A stretch of DNA of 64,000 bases from Sulfitobacter geojensis. GTDB taxonomy: Bacteria; Pseudomonadota; Alphaproteobacteria; Rhodobacterales; Rhodobacteraceae. Below are positions 17,574 to 26,662 of this stretch, piece after piece. The translations under genes and the position numbers were made by a program. The notes beneath the pieces were generated by a model. The model ran no database searches, was not told where the DNA came from, and saw only the letters and a list, made by a program, of their open reading frames with translations. How positions within the stretch are numbered: position 1 is the stretch's first letter; each line of letters opens with the position of its first letter. The DNA lies in the NCBI RefSeq assembly GCF_000622325.1, contig NZ_JASE01000005.1, forward strand, positions 2,790,001-2,854,000, written 5' to 3'.

Positions 17574-18221
17574 GTGGATCAGGCCAGTTTCTTTCTGGAA
17601 ACCTCTCAAGAATTGCGCCGGCTGTTCGACAAAGCCTTTGTTTCCCGTAAACTTAAGGCGGGCGAAACCCTGTTTGAACAGGACGAACACGACGATCGTC
17701 TCTATGTTCTGGACGAAGGGCTGCTTGAGGTCAGCGTTTATTCTGCAGGTGGGCGCAAACATGCCCTGAACCTGCTGCGCCCTGAAAGCGTCTTTGGCGA
17801 GATCGCGATGTTTGACCCCGGCCCGCGCACCGCGCGGATCGAAGCCGTCGAAAACTGCAAGCTGCGCTATATCCGTCAGGCCGCGCTGATCGCTGAAATC
17901 GCCAGAGAACCACATCTGGCAGCGGAGCTGCTGAGCCTTGCCGGTAAACGCATGCGCTGGATGAGCAAGCAGATGGAAGAACAGGTGTTCCTGCCCCCTG
18001 CCCCCCGACTGGCCGCCAAGGTCCTGTATCTGGCTGGCGAGGACGGCAAAATCGCGATGTCGCAAGCGCAGATGGCCGATTACGTCGGCGTCACCCGCGA
18101 AGTCGTGTCAAAGATCCTGTCAGAATGGCGACGCGAAGGTTTTGTGAAACTGTCACGCGGGCGGATCGAAGTGACCAATCCTGCGGCGCTCGAAGACATT
18201 AAAAACGATACTCCAGAGTAA
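17574..18221 (+). CDS. Crp/Fnr-family transcriptional regulator
   Basis: 215 residues starting at a GTG with a strong TAGGAGGT ribosome site. The N-terminal cyclic-nucleotide-binding beta barrel (about residues 10-125) includes GETLFEQDEHDDRLYVLDEG and VFGEIAMFD. A long dimer helix leads to the C-terminal HTH (about 150-205), with QAQMADYVGVTREVVSKIL as helix-turn-helix. There are no N-terminal cysteine clusters, so it is not an Fe-S FNR. The sensory ligand is unknown; the FGEIAMFDPGPRTARIEA segment resembles the phosphate-binding cassette, so a nucleotide ligand is possible. Confidence 0.9.
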   Translation: MDQASFFLETSQELRRLFDKAFVSRKLKAGETLFEQDEHDDRLYVLDEGLLEVSVYSAGGRKHALNLLRPESVFGEIAMFDPGPRTARIEAVENCKLRYIRQAALIAEIAREPHLAAELLSLAGKRMRWMSKQMEEQVFLPPAPRLAAKVLYLAGEDGKIAMSQAQMADYVGVTREVVSKILSEWRREGFVKLSRGRIEVTNPAALEDIKNDTPE

Positions 18222-19061
18222 ATACTTAACCTTGTGTGAACGTGTTCGCAGAACCGCGCATCATGTCATGGCACATCTGTTTCACGGTCCAAACGGACCA
18301 CACCATTGAAACGGGGAGAACAGGGTAAGATTGGCCGGTGCCACACAGCACGCATCACTTTATTGATACGATGGGTCCTGCGGGCACGAGAATTGCGAAG
18401 TTTTTTTGCAGTTTTCATAGCGGGCGCTGTCGAACGGGCTTTGTGCCCTCGATTGTGACCATTCCGGTTGAAATTGACCTGCCTCATAAAGAATTTAACC
18501 GCCTGCGGCTGGTTGCTTTTGCACCGCTGTCGCGCCGGTAAAAAGGAATGCTCGTCGGGTCATGGCACGGCCCGGTTCTGGAAGAACGACCTGTTACCGG
18601 TCACCTGATCTTCTGGAAAACCAGACCCGCAACTTCAGGGTCGTCTGCCCACTATAGTGTGGGAAGGCATTGTGTTCGGGCGCGAAATTAGCGCGTTGCC
18701 TTGCGTGACCGCCTTTTTGTCAGGTGGTCGCGGGTTCCGCAAAACGGGCGCAGCTTGTCCGGATTGTGGCGATTGCGATGGATATGGCGTGTATTGTCGC
18801 GTTGTCCCCACCGTACAGGCCGCATCTTAGGATGTGGTCAGGAATTCCGGGGCCGATGGCCGCAGTCTTGCGGATCACCAGCGGCTTTGGGGCGAACTTG
18901 GTTCGCTGACATTCGCAATTGCCTTTTTGTCAGGCCCTTGCGGTTCTACGGAGGAGCACATGTGTTTCGCCTGTGGAGGGTGCGGTAGTTGTTGCGCGTA
19001 TTTGGTGCGTTGTGACTGCCGCGTATCCCTGCATTTCAGCGGGGATTCTCAAACGTCACTG
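18222..19061. other. 840-bp stretch without a convincing gene; hairpins and duplicated Cys-rich segment
   Basis: No frame has a good start, ribosome site and family match together. A dense run of small hairpins lies at 18575-18663: GTTCT-GGA-AGAAC, GACC-N7-GGTC, TCTGG-AAAA-CCAGA and CCCAC-N6-GTGGG. The 14-mer GCCTTTTTGTCAGG occurs at 18711 and again exactly 210 bp later at 18921. Both copies read AFLSG in the same frame and are followed by cysteine-rich sequence (ACPDCGDCDGYGVYC and MCFACGGCGSCC). The ATG at 18960 has a GGAGG box, but its frame continues antisense into the fructokinase gene. The region may hold a structured RNA, a decayed duplicated small gene, or both. Confidence 0.5.
19025..19046 (-). 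terminator. Weak hairpin after the polyol operon
   Basis: ATCCC and GC pair with GC and GGGAT around a six-base loop, with one mismatch, 15 bp beyond the fructokinase stop in the direction of transcription. It has no T tract, so it could only be a weak or Rho-assisted 3' end for the smo operon. Confidence 0.3.
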
Positions 19062-19985
19062 TCAAATTTCATGCGCCCAAGGCGGGTTTGCCCCTGCCCG
19101 CGACACCGTCACCGCAGCAACCCGCGCGCCCAAGGCCAAGGCCCCCGCAAAATCCTGTGCCGACATGTCGCGCAACGCCGCTTTGCTCAATCGCCCCTCC
19201 CGATGCAGATGCCCCAGAACGCCCGCATTAAAGGTATCACCCGCCCCGACCGTATCCACCACAGTAGCCCGCTCTGCCGCCACATGGGCCACCTCACCGT
19301 CACACAGGGCCATCGCCCCTTCCGAGCCCCGTGTAACGATCACAAAGCGCGCACCTTTGGCCTGTAACAGGGCCGCCTGATCCTCAAGCGAGCCGGCCCC
19401 GCCCGTGATCCACGCCAGATCTTCGTCCGAAACCTTGATGATATCGGCCTGCCCCAGCATCCGGTCCAGACGCGCACGATACGCAGGCGCATCGGTGATA
19501 AAAGACGGGCGGATGTTGGGGTCGATCATCACCGGATAATTGCCCGCAGCTGTCGCACAAAGATCGGCGTAAGCATCGGCAGCCGGCAGGCTGACAAGGC
19601 TGATTCCCCCGAAATATAGGGCGCTGGTGTCAGCCGGAAGCACGGGCATGTCAGCGACGGTGATCATCCGCCCCGCAGACCCTTCGTCGTAAAACGCATA
19701 AGTTGCGTGGCCCTCCACCAGATGCACAATCGCAAGCGTCGTCAAAAGGTCGGAGCGCACAAGCAGATCTGTGCTGACCTTGTTGGCAGCGAGCGTTTCG
19801 GCCAGCTGCCCCCCGAACGCATCCCGCGAAATGCCACTGATCATCCCCGCAGGCACGCCCAGACGTCCCAGCGCAACGGCCGTGTTAAAGATCGCACCGC
19901 CCGTGTGGGGCACAAATGCGTTCCGACCGTCCGGCTGTGCGACGGGGATCATATCCATCAAGGCTTCGCCGCAGCAAATGATCAT
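19062..19985 (-). CDS. PfkB-family fructokinase
   Basis: 307 residues of the ribokinase/PfkB family. The N-terminal sugar-binding signature is GGAIFNTAVALGRLG, and the C-terminal catalytic motif is VDTVGAGDTFNAGVLG with the base Asp in GAGD. It is last in the operon after mannitol 2-dehydrogenase, 10 bp away. Both polyol dehydrogenases in the operon yield fructose, so fructose to fructose-6-phosphate is the natural reaction. This completes sorbitol/mannitol entry into central metabolism without a phosphotransferase system. Confidence 0.9.
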   Translation of the reverse strand: MIICCGEALMDMIPVAQPDGRNAFVPHTGGAIFNTAVALGRLGVPAGMISGISRDAFGGQLAETLAANKVSTDLLVRSDLLTTLAIVHLVEGHATYAFYDEGSAGRMITVADMPVLPADTSALYFGGISLVSLPAADAYADLCATAAGNYPVMIDPNIRPSFITDAPAYRARLDRMLGQADIIKVSDEDLAWITGGAGSLEDQAALLQAKGARFVIVTRGSEGAMALCDGEVAHVAAERATVVDTVGAGDTFNAGVLGHLHREGRLSKAALRDMSAQDFAGALALGARVAAVTVSRAGANPPWAHEI

Positions 19986-19995
19986 CTATCTGGTC

Positions 19996-21492
19996 CTAGT
20001 CTTGCACATAGCGGGTCAATGCCGCCTCTACGCCTTCGCTGTGCAGCATTTCCAGCCATCCGCAAAACGCGTCGGCAAAGGGTTCCGCATCCGCCAGTTC
20101 GCCGTAGATATGGCGCATTTCCAGCCAGGCCAGCGGGGTCGCTTTTGCCTTTATCGCAACCTGCTGCAGGTCATCCCACGCAGGATCGTTCGGTGCGACC
20201 GTGCTGCCATCCTCGCGCTGGCCCGTGCAATAGCGTGCCCACAAGGCTGAAACCAAGGCCAGCCCCGTCACAGGCGCGCCTGCCGCCAACCCATCGCGGA
20301 CAGAGGGCAGCAGGAAGCCGGGGTGGCGGCTTGACCCGTCAAAGGCCACGCGGCGCGTGGTGTCCTTGATCTCCGCATTGGCGAAACGGCCGGCGATCAG
20401 GTCAAGATAGGCCAAAGCCGTCATGCCGGGCACATCCGCCACATGCGGCGCGATTTCGTCGCGCACAACCTTGTGCAACAAGGCGCTGATCAACGGATGG
20501 GCCATGGCTCCCGAAATCGTCTCCACCCCCAGAATTTCGGCGGGGTCCGCGATGATCTGGTGTCCACCATTCAGCACACGCAGTTTCATCGCCTCGAAGT
20601 CATGCACCGCGTTCGAGATCGTCGCGCCGGCCTCTTCCCACGGCGGGCGCCCTGCACAGAACGCATCTTCGATCACCCATTGGCGAAAGTTCTCGTGGGT
20701 CACGGGGGCCGCGTCGTCGATCCCGAAGCTGCGGGCAAGAGCAATCTCTGAGGGTCCGGTAGCCGGCACGATGCAGTCGACCATCGCGTTGGGAAACGTG
20801 CAGTTGGCCGCAATCCAATCCGCCAGATCTGGGTCGGACAGGCGCGCCAGCGACACCAGCGTCTGGCGCAGGATGTCGCCATTGCCTTGCAGGTTGTCAC
20901 AGCTTTGTCCGGTGAAGGGTCCAGTTCCAGCATCACGACGCAAACGCAGCGCGGCGATCATGGCACCAAAAGCGGTGCGCGGTGTCGCGGGATGTGCTGC
21001 GTCATGCCGGATGTCTTCGTGGCGCGCATCAAACCCGCCTGTGGCCGGATCAATGTAATACCCGCCTTCGGTGACCGTCAGCGACACAATGCGGATAGCC
21101 GGATCAGCCATTTGCGCAATCAATGCAGCATTGCCTTCCTGCACCGGCAGAAAATCGATCATTGCGCCGGACACTTCCGCCGATTTACCGGAAGGGTCCA
21201 GTTCGATCAGCGTGGTCAGGCAATCCTGCGCCAACAGGCGTTCGCGCTGCGCACTGTCCGCCGCGCGCACACCGGCCCCGATGATGGCCCAGTCCAGCGC
21301 TTTGCCCTGCTGCATCAAACGGTGCAGATACCACGCCTGATGCGCACGGTGAAAATTGCCAAGACCGATGTGCACGATCCCAGCCGTCAGTGCGCTGCGA
21401 TCATAAGTCGGGCGCGCGATGCCCTCTGGCAAGTCCGCCAATGTCGCAGCGCCAAGCGCCGTCAGGCCAAGATTTTGTCCACCGTCTGCCAT
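19996..21492 (-). CDS. mtlK: Mannitol 2-dehydrogenase (polyol-specific long-chain dehydrogenase)
   Basis: 498 residues. Oxidises D-mannitol to D-fructose with NAD+. The N-terminal nucleotide domain begins VHIGLGNFHRAHQ. The active-site segment MKLRVLNGGH supplies the family's K-x4-N-x2-H triad (K303, N308, H311). I prefer the ATG at 21492, which has AGGGA 8 nt upstream and lies 14 bp after the smoS stop. An alternative ATG at 21519 overlaps smoS and would add nine residues. The gene matches mtlK in the Rhodobacter sphaeroides polyol operon in both order and length class. Confidence 0.93.
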   Translation of the reverse strand: MADGGQNLGLTALGAATLADLPEGIARPTYDRSALTAGIVHIGLGNFHRAHQAWYLHRLMQQGKALDWAIIGAGVRAADSAQRERLLAQDCLTTLIELDPSGKSAEVSGAMIDFLPVQEGNAALIAQMADPAIRIVSLTVTEGGYYIDPATGGFDARHEDIRHDAAHPATPRTAFGAMIAALRLRRDAGTGPFTGQSCDNLQGNGDILRQTLVSLARLSDPDLADWIAANCTFPNAMVDCIVPATGPSEIALARSFGIDDAAPVTHENFRQWVIEDAFCAGRPPWEEAGATISNAVHDFEAMKLRVLNGGHQIIADPAEILGVETISGAMAHPLISALLHKVVRDEIAPHVADVPGMTALAYLDLIAGRFANAEIKDTTRRVAFDGSSRHPGFLLPSVRDGLAAGAPVTGLALVSALWARYCTGQREDGSTVAPNDPAWDDLQQVAIKAKATPLAWLEMRHIYGELADAEPFADAFCGWLEMLHSEGVEAALTRYVQD

Positions 21493-21506
21493 CTGTTTAT
21501 CCCTGC

Positions 21507-22280
21507 TCAGCTCATCCATTGACCGCCGTCCACATTATAACATTGGGCGACGACATAGGCCGCCTCCTCACTCGCCAGAAACACCGCCATACCGGTCAAA
21601 TCCTCGGGCTGCCCCATGCGCCCGAAGGGCACCGCGGCCGCGACTTCGGCTTTCTTCTGGCCCGGTGCCTTGCCTTCGTGTTTGGCAAAAAACGCATCCA
21701 CCCCGTCCCAATGTTCACCGTCCACCACACCCGGTGCGATGGCGTTGACATTGATGCCGTGTCTGATCAGGTCCAGCCCCGCCGATTGCGTCAGGCTGAT
21801 CACCGCCGCTTTGGTCGCACAATAGACCGCAACCAAGGGTTCGCCCCGCCGGCCTGCCTGACTGGCCATGTTGATGATTTTGCCTTTGACGCCGCACTCG
21901 ATCATGTGTTTTGCAACGGCCTGCATCGTGAACAACGTGCCTGCGACGTTGATGTTGAACAGCCGGCTGAAGTCGGCGCGGTCAATCTCGATGATCGGTG
22001 CCGCCGAAAAGAGAGCAGCGTTGTTGATCAGGATGTCGATCTGCCCGAATGCCCCGACAGTTGCGTTCACGGCGTCATTGATGCTGTTTTGATCGCTCAC
22101 ATCCATTTCAACGGCAATGGCGTTTTCGCCAATCGCGGCAGCGGCGGTGCGGGCAAGGTCGATGTTGATATCGCCGATCGCCACGCGCGCGCCTTCCGCC
22201 ACATAGGCCTTGGCAAAGCTCAGCCCGATTCCGCGCGCGGCACCGGTGATCAGAGCCGTCTTGCCGTCCAGCCGCTTCAT
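21507..22280 (-). CDS. smoS: Sorbitol (L-iditol/glucitol) dehydrogenase, SDR family
   Basis: 257 residues, classical short-chain dehydrogenase. NAD-binding TGAARGIG is at residues 13-20 and NNAA is near residue 87. Catalytic Ser-Tyr-Lys appear as [23 protein letters not shown]. Its closest match is SmoS of R. sphaeroides, which converts sorbitol to fructose (and galactitol to tagatose). The start overlaps the smoK stop by four bases. It precedes mtlK in the same order as the described polyol operon. Confidence 0.92.
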   Translation of the reverse strand: MKRLDGKTALITGAARGIGLSFAKAYVAEGARVAIGDINIDLARTAAAAIGENAIAVEMDVSDQNSINDAVNATVGAFGQIDILINNAALFSAAPIIEIDRADFSRLFNINVAGTLFTMQAVAKHMIECGVKGKIINMASQAGRRGEPLVAVYCATKAAVISLTQSAGLDLIRHGINVNAIAPGVVDGEHWDGVDAFFAKHEGKAPGQKKAEVAAAVPFGRMGQPEDLTGMAVFLASEEAAYVVAQCYNVDGGQWMS

Positions 22281-23281
22281 GCGATGCGCAGCCCGTCAGC
22301 GCCAAAGCGGTGGATCACGTCATCACGCGGCGTCAGGTGAACGCGGTCGCCATATTTGAACCCGACCTCGCCATCGGCCCGTACGGTGATTGTTTCGGCC
22401 AATCCCGTGTCGTGGATGTGAAAGAATGTATCCGACCCAAGGTGTTCGGAGACCCCGACGGTGCCGCTCCACGGTCCTTCATTCGCCGAGATGGCGATGT
22501 GTTCGGGGCGCACACCAATTGTGTGACAGCCGTATTTTTGTGCCTCTGCGCCCTCGATCAGGTTCATCTTGGGCGAACCGATGAAACCGGCAACAAACAG
22601 GTTGCGCGGCTCACGATACAATTCGAGCGGAGAGCCGACCTGTTCAATATTGCCTGCCCGCAGCACCACGATTTTATCGGCCATGGTCATCGCCTCGACC
22701 TGATCATGGGTCACATAGATCATGGTGGTCGCAAGTTTCTTGTGCAGCTCGGAAATTTCCATCCGCATGCCGACACGCAGGGCGGCATCAAGATTTGAGA
22801 GCGGTTCGTCAAACAGGAAGGCCGAAGGCTCGCGCACAATCGCACGGCCAATGGCGACCCGCTGGCGCTGACCGCCCGACAATTGCCCCGGCTTGCGATC
22901 AATGTAATCGGCAAGGTTCAGCACAGAGGCGGCGTTGTCGACGCGCCGGTCGATTTCGCTTTGCTCCATCTTCGCCATCTTCAGGGGAAAGGCGATGTTC
23001 TTGCGCACCGACATATGCGGATAAAGCGCATAAGACTGGAACACCATCGCAAGGCCGCGTTTGGCAGGCGGCAGCTGCGTCGCGTCATTGCCGTCGATGC
23101 GGATCTGCCCGCTGGTGGTGTCTTCAAGCCCCGCAATCAGCCGCAGCAGCGTGGATTTACCACAGCCCGAGGGGCCGACGAAAACGGTGAATTCGCCGTC
23201 TTCAATGGTCAGATCCAGCGGCGGAATAACTTCGGTTTCGCCAAAAGATTTGGTGACTTTGTCGAGTGTAATGCGTCCCAT
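22277..23281 (-). CDS. smoK: Polyol ABC transporter ATP-binding protein
   Basis: 334 residues, MalK/UgpC-type ATPase. Walker [11 protein letters not shown]-loop FQSYALYPH, signature [14 protein letters not shown], Walker [13 protein letters not shown] and the H-loop THDQVEAM are all intact. A C-terminal TOBE domain (about 235-334) includes [11 protein letters not shown]. It energises the sorbitol/mannitol importer formed with SmoE, SmoF and SmoG. The gene lies 11 bp after smoG and overlaps smoS. Confidence 0.95.
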   Translation of the reverse strand: MGRITLDKVTKSFGETEVIPPLDLTIEDGEFTVFVGPSGCGKSTLLRLIAGLEDTTSGQIRIDGNDATQLPPAKRGLAMVFQSYALYPHMSVRKNIAFPLKMAKMEQSEIDRRVDNAASVLNLADYIDRKPGQLSGGQRQRVAIGRAIVREPSAFLFDEPLSNLDAALRVGMRMEISELHKKLATTMIYVTHDQVEAMTMADKIVVLRAGNIEQVGSPLELYREPRNLFVAGFIGSPKMNLIEGAEAQKYGCHTIGVRPEHIAISANEGPWSGTVGVSEHLGSDTFFHIHDTGLAETITVRADGEVGFKYGDRVHLTPRDDVIHRFGADGLRIA

Positions 23282-23292
23282 ATCGATAGTCC

Positions 23293-24123
23293 TTATTTCA
23301 CCGCGCCAAAGGTCAGGCCGCGTACAAGTTGTTTCTGGCTGAACCAGCCAAGGATGAGGATCGGTGCGATGGCCATGGTGCTGGCCGCGCTGAGTTTTGC
23401 GTAAAACAACCCCTCAGGGCTGGAGTAGCTGGCGATGAACGCCGTCAGCGGTGCCGCCTTGGCCGCTGTGAGGTTGAGCGTCCAGAAGGCTTCGTTCCAT
23501 GCGAGGATAAAGTTCAGAAGCATGGTGGAGGCAATGCCGGGAATGGCCATCGGTGTCAGGATGTGGATGATCTCGGATTTGAGGGTCGCCCCGTCCATCC
23601 GCGCCGCCTCAAGGATCTCGCCGGGAATTTCCTTAAAGTAGGTATAGAGCATCCAGACGATGATCGGCAGGTTGATCAGCATCAACACGATGACAAGGCC
23701 GGTACGGCTGTCGAGAAGGCCGAATTTGATAAAGATCAGATACATCGGGTAGAGCACCCCAACCGCCGGCAACATCTTGGTGGAGAGCATCCAGAGCAGG
23801 ATATCTTTGGTGCGGTGCGAGGGCACGAAGGCCATCGACCACGCCGCAGGCACCGCAATGATCACGCCCAAGAGGGTCGACCCACCGGCGATGATGATCG
23901 AGTTCCACAGGAACCGCGCATAGTTGGACCGCTCCAACACGGCGCTGTAGTTTTCCAGCGTCCAGTCAAAGGCCAGAAACACCGGTGGATCGGAAATCGC
24001 CTGTGCTTCGGTTTTGAAGCTGGTGATGATGGTCCAGAGGATCGGGAAAAAGATCAGCAGACCGATGGCCCAAGCAAAGGCGGTATTGATCGCCTTACGT
24101 TGTGGAGTGACGGAACGTGCCAT
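23293..24123 (-). CDS. smoG: Polyol ABC transporter permease (MalG type)
   Basis: 276 residues with six predicted membrane helices and the ATPase-coupling EAA loop [18 protein letters not shown]. The N-terminal segment [22 protein letters not shown] is typical of MalG-like sugar permeases. It pairs with SmoF to form the channel and lies 75 bp downstream of smoF. Confidence 0.94.
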   Translation of the reverse strand: MARSVTPQRKAINTAFAWAIGLLIFFPILWTIITSFKTEAQAISDPPVFLAFDWTLENYSAVLERSNYARFLWNSIIIAGGSTLLGVIIAVPAAWSMAFVPSHRTKDILLWMLSTKMLPAVGVLYPMYLIFIKFGLLDSRTGLVIVLMLINLPIIVWMLYTYFKEIPGEILEAARMDGATLKSEIIHILTPMAIPGIASTMLLNFILAWNEAFWTLNLTAAKAAPLTAFIASYSSPEGLFYAKLSAASTMAIAPILILGWFSQKQLVRGLTFGAVK

Positions 24124-24198
24124 TATGCGGTCCTCTCGGTTGGCGTTTCACAGGGCGGCAAATCAATGCCGCAGTACGCGGATGCGGGGTGTGTCAGA

Positions 24199-25065
24199 TC
24201 AGTTATCAAGGTTCTTCCCCACAATGCGCATCAGGAAGATGGCGACGATGTTGGCAAGGATGATGGCATAGACACCGCCCGCAGACCCAAGGCCGACGTT
24301 CTGGCTTTCCAGCACCCGCTGGAAGATCAGATAGGTCAGCGTCTTGGTGCCAAAGGCCCCGCCGGTGGTCACAAAGATTTCCGCAAAGATCGACAGCAGA
24401 AAGATCGTCTGGATCAGCACAACAATGGTAATGGCGCGGCTGAGGTGGGGCAGCACGATGAACCAGAAGCGTTTGAGGTGTGGCGCGCCGTCCATCTCGG
24501 CAGCTTCCAGCTGCTCGCTGTCCAGTGACTGGATCGCGGTCAGCAGGATCAGTGTGGCAAAGGGCAGCCATTGCCAGCTGACGATCAGGATGATCGAGGG
24601 CATGGACGCTTCGGACATCCACGACACCGGATCAGCGCCAAAGAACTTCCACAGATGCGCAAACAGCCCGTTGTTGGGATCCATAAAGATGTTCTTCCAG
24701 ACCAGCGCGGAAACAGTGGGCATGACAAAGAACGGGGCGATCACAAGGATACGCACAACCCCCTGCCCCCACATCGGCTGGTCCAGCAGCATCGCCAGCA
24801 AGATCCCAAGACAGACCGTGATGATCAGAACAGAGCCCACGATCAGCAAGGTTGTCATCACCGAGGGCCAGAAGGCGCTTGAGCCGACGAAACGGGTGTA
24901 GTTGTCAAAACCGGCCCATCCCAGATCGCCACCGCGCAGTGGCAGATACTTACGGAACGAGAACCAGAGTGTCATGGTGAGCGGCACCAGCATCCAGCCC
25001 AAGAGCAGGATCACTGCGGGGGCCATCATCACGCGTGCGGCTGATCTGGATGCTTTGGTCGCCAT
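24199..25065 (-). CDS. smoF: Polyol ABC transporter permease (MalF/UgpA type)
   Basis: 288 residues with six predicted helices and the EAA loop EAAEMDGAPHLKRFWFIVLP. Partner of SmoG in the importer. A 157-bp spacer with a strong GC hairpin separates it from smoE, a common arrangement that lets the binding protein be expressed in excess over the membrane components. Confidence 0.94.
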   Translation of the reverse strand: MATKASRSAARVMMAPAVILLLGWMLVPLTMTLWFSFRKYLPLRGGDLGWAGFDNYTRFVGSSAFWPSVMTTLLIVGSVLIITVCLGILLAMLLDQPMWGQGVVRILVIAPFFVMPTVSALVWKNIFMDPNNGLFAHLWKFFGADPVSWMSEASMPSIILIVSWQWLPFATLILLTAIQSLDSEQLEAAEMDGAPHLKRFWFIVLPHLSRAITIVVLIQTIFLLSIFAEIFVTTGGAFGTKTLTYLIFQRVLESQNVGLGSAGGVYAIILANIVAIFLMRIVGKNLDN

Positions 25066-25151
25066 TTGGAGTCACCTTTCCCGGGGACAGGCCAGCCACT
25101 ATGGCATCGGCCGTCTGAGATTTCGGATTATGAATGAAATGGTAGGGGTGT

Positions 25152-25182
25152 GAAGGGCGGCAGCGCGCGGCCGCCGCCCTTC
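25152..25182 (-). other. Strong intercistronic hairpin between smoE and smoF
   Basis: A perfect 10-bp stem, GAAGGGCGGC (25152-25161) with GCCGCCCTTC (25173-25182), and an 11-nt GC-rich loop. No T tract follows on the minus strand. It is placed as expected for an mRNA-stabilising or partially terminating structure that raises smoE transcript over smoFGK-smoS-mtlK. Confidence 0.65.
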
Positions 25183-25222
25183 GGTACTTTTAGAAACTCG
25201 TTACAGGGTACGAGAGTGCCGC

Positions 25223-26524
25223 TTACTTGTAGCCTGCGGCTTCCATCGCGTCGTTGGTCAACGCCTGTGCTTTGGCCAAAGCTTCCTCAACAGTCTGCTG
25301 ACCGGCATACGCGGCAGAGAACTCCTGGCTGACTTCGGAGGCGATACCGGCGAACTCGGGGATCGCGGCGAACTGCACACCAACATAGGGGCTTTCTTCA
25401 ACGGTAGAGTTGTTCGGATCAGCTGACAGGATGGAGTCCAATGTCATCTGCGCGAAAGGCACCTTCTGGTACTCAGGGTTCTCGTACAGGGATGTACGCG
25501 CACCTGGAGGAACATTTGCCCAGCCTTCGTTGGCCGCAACCAGTTCGATGTATCCGGTGCCTGTTGCCCATTCGATGAACTCTTTGGCAGCGGCCTCTTT
25601 TTGTGTGCCGGCTGGGATGGCCAGCGCCCAAGCCCAGAGCCAGTTGGAGCGTTTGCCCAAACCGTTGTCAGGTGCCAGTGCGAAACCAACGTGATCCGCA
25701 ACGGTAGAATCTTTGCCCGTTACAAAAGATGCCGCAACCGTGGCGTCGATCCACATGCCGCATTTGCCCTGATTGAACAGTGACAGGTTTTCGTTGAAAC
25801 CGTTGGTCGCGTAACCGGCAGGACCGGATGCATCCATGGTGTCTTTGAAGAAGTTGACCGTGTTGGCCCATGCTTCTGTGTCAAACTGTGCGTTCCAGTC
25901 CATGTCGAACCAGCGTGCACCGAAAGAGTTGGACATCGCGGTGATGAATGCACCACCCTCGCCCCAACCGGCCTTGCCGCGCAGGCAGATGCCGTTGATT
26001 TCGTTCTCACGGTCGGTCATTGCGGCGGCAGCCTCGGCAATGAATTCCCATGTTGGCGCTTTCGGCATTTCCAGACCGGCTTTTTCCATCAGGTCCGTGC
26101 GGTACATGACCATGGAGCTTTCGCCGTAGAACGGTGAGGCGTAAAGCGTGCCGTCATAGGACAGGCCACCGGCCATCGCGGGCAGAATGTCTGCGGCGTT
26201 GTATTCTGCGGACAAGTCATCCAGCGGGATCAACCAGCCGTTTTTGCCCCAGATCGGTGTTTCGTACATGCCGATTGTCATGATATCGAAAGACCCACCT
26301 TTGGTGGTGATGTCTGTTGTCACACGCTGGCGCAGCACGTTTTCTTCCAGAGTGACCCACTCGACTTCGTGGCCCGTTTTCTCGGTGAAATCAGCGGTCA
26401 GACCCTGCATGCGGATCATGTCACCGTTGTTTACAGTTGCGATTGTAAGTGTTTCGGCAAATGCGCCGCTTGCAGTGATCAGCGTAACCGCCGTCGCCGC
26501 ACCAAGTGCGTTTCTCACAGACAT
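25223..26524 (-). CDS. smoE: Polyol ABC transporter substrate-binding protein
   Basis: 433 residues. A Sec signal peptide (about 1-23, ending GAFA before ETLTIATVNN) precedes a type-I extracellular solute-binding fold of the MalE/UgpB class. It captures sorbitol/mannitol in the periplasm and delivers them to SmoFG. First gene of the operon, with a candidate LacI operator 74 bp upstream. The length and signature match SmoE from the R. sphaeroides polyol transporter. Confidence 0.93.
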   Translation of the reverse strand: MSVRNALGAATAVTLITASGAFAETLTIATVNNGDMIRMQGLTADFTEKTGHEVEWVTLEENVLRQRVTTDITTKGGSFDIMTIGMYETPIWGKNGWLIPLDDLSAEYNAADILPAMAGGLSYDGTLYASPFYGESSMVMYRTDLMEKAGLEMPKAPTWEFIAEAAAAMTDRENEINGICLRGKAGWGEGGAFITAMSNSFGARWFDMDWNAQFDTEAWANTVNFFKDTMDASGPAGYATNGFNENLSLFNQGKCGMWIDATVAASFVTGKDSTVADHVGFALAPDNGLGKRSNWLWAWALAIPAGTQKEAAAKEFIEWATGTGYIELVAANEGWANVPPGARTSLYENPEYQKVPFAQMTLDSILSADPNNSTVEESPYVGVQFAAIPEFAGIASEVSQEFSAAYAGQQTVEEALAKAQALTNDAMEAAGYK

Positions 26525-26597
26525 CCGAATCCTCCCTAAAGTTAGATGTTATGTGCCCTAAGGTTAATCGAAAACAAAACGCGCCGTCAAATAAAAA

Positions 26598-26611
26598 TTT
26601 ACGCGCGGAAA
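26598..26611. promoter_or_regulatory. Candidate LacI-family operator upstream of smoE
   Basis: TTT-a-CGCGCG-g-AAA is a near-perfect 14-bp palindrome centred on CG, the typical centre of LacI-family operators. Seven positions to the right, TTTTGA and TCAAAA form another inverted repeat (26613-26630). The same core recurs upstream of the LacI gene at 27762-27775. Confidence 0.65.
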
Positions 26612-26662
26612 GTTTTGAGGAAAATCAAAAGCTCCGCATGCGGACAAACAGACAGGGCTGCG

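Noticed and set aside
17574-18221. Iron-sulfur FNR identity for the Crp/Fnr protein
   Set aside because: The N-terminal and central cysteines that bind the FNR cluster are absent.
18960-19367. Frame starting MCFACGGCGSCC with a GGAGG box
   Set aside because: It runs deep into the fructokinase gene on the other strand, so most of it is a shadow. Only the duplicated Cys-rich start is noted as a finding.
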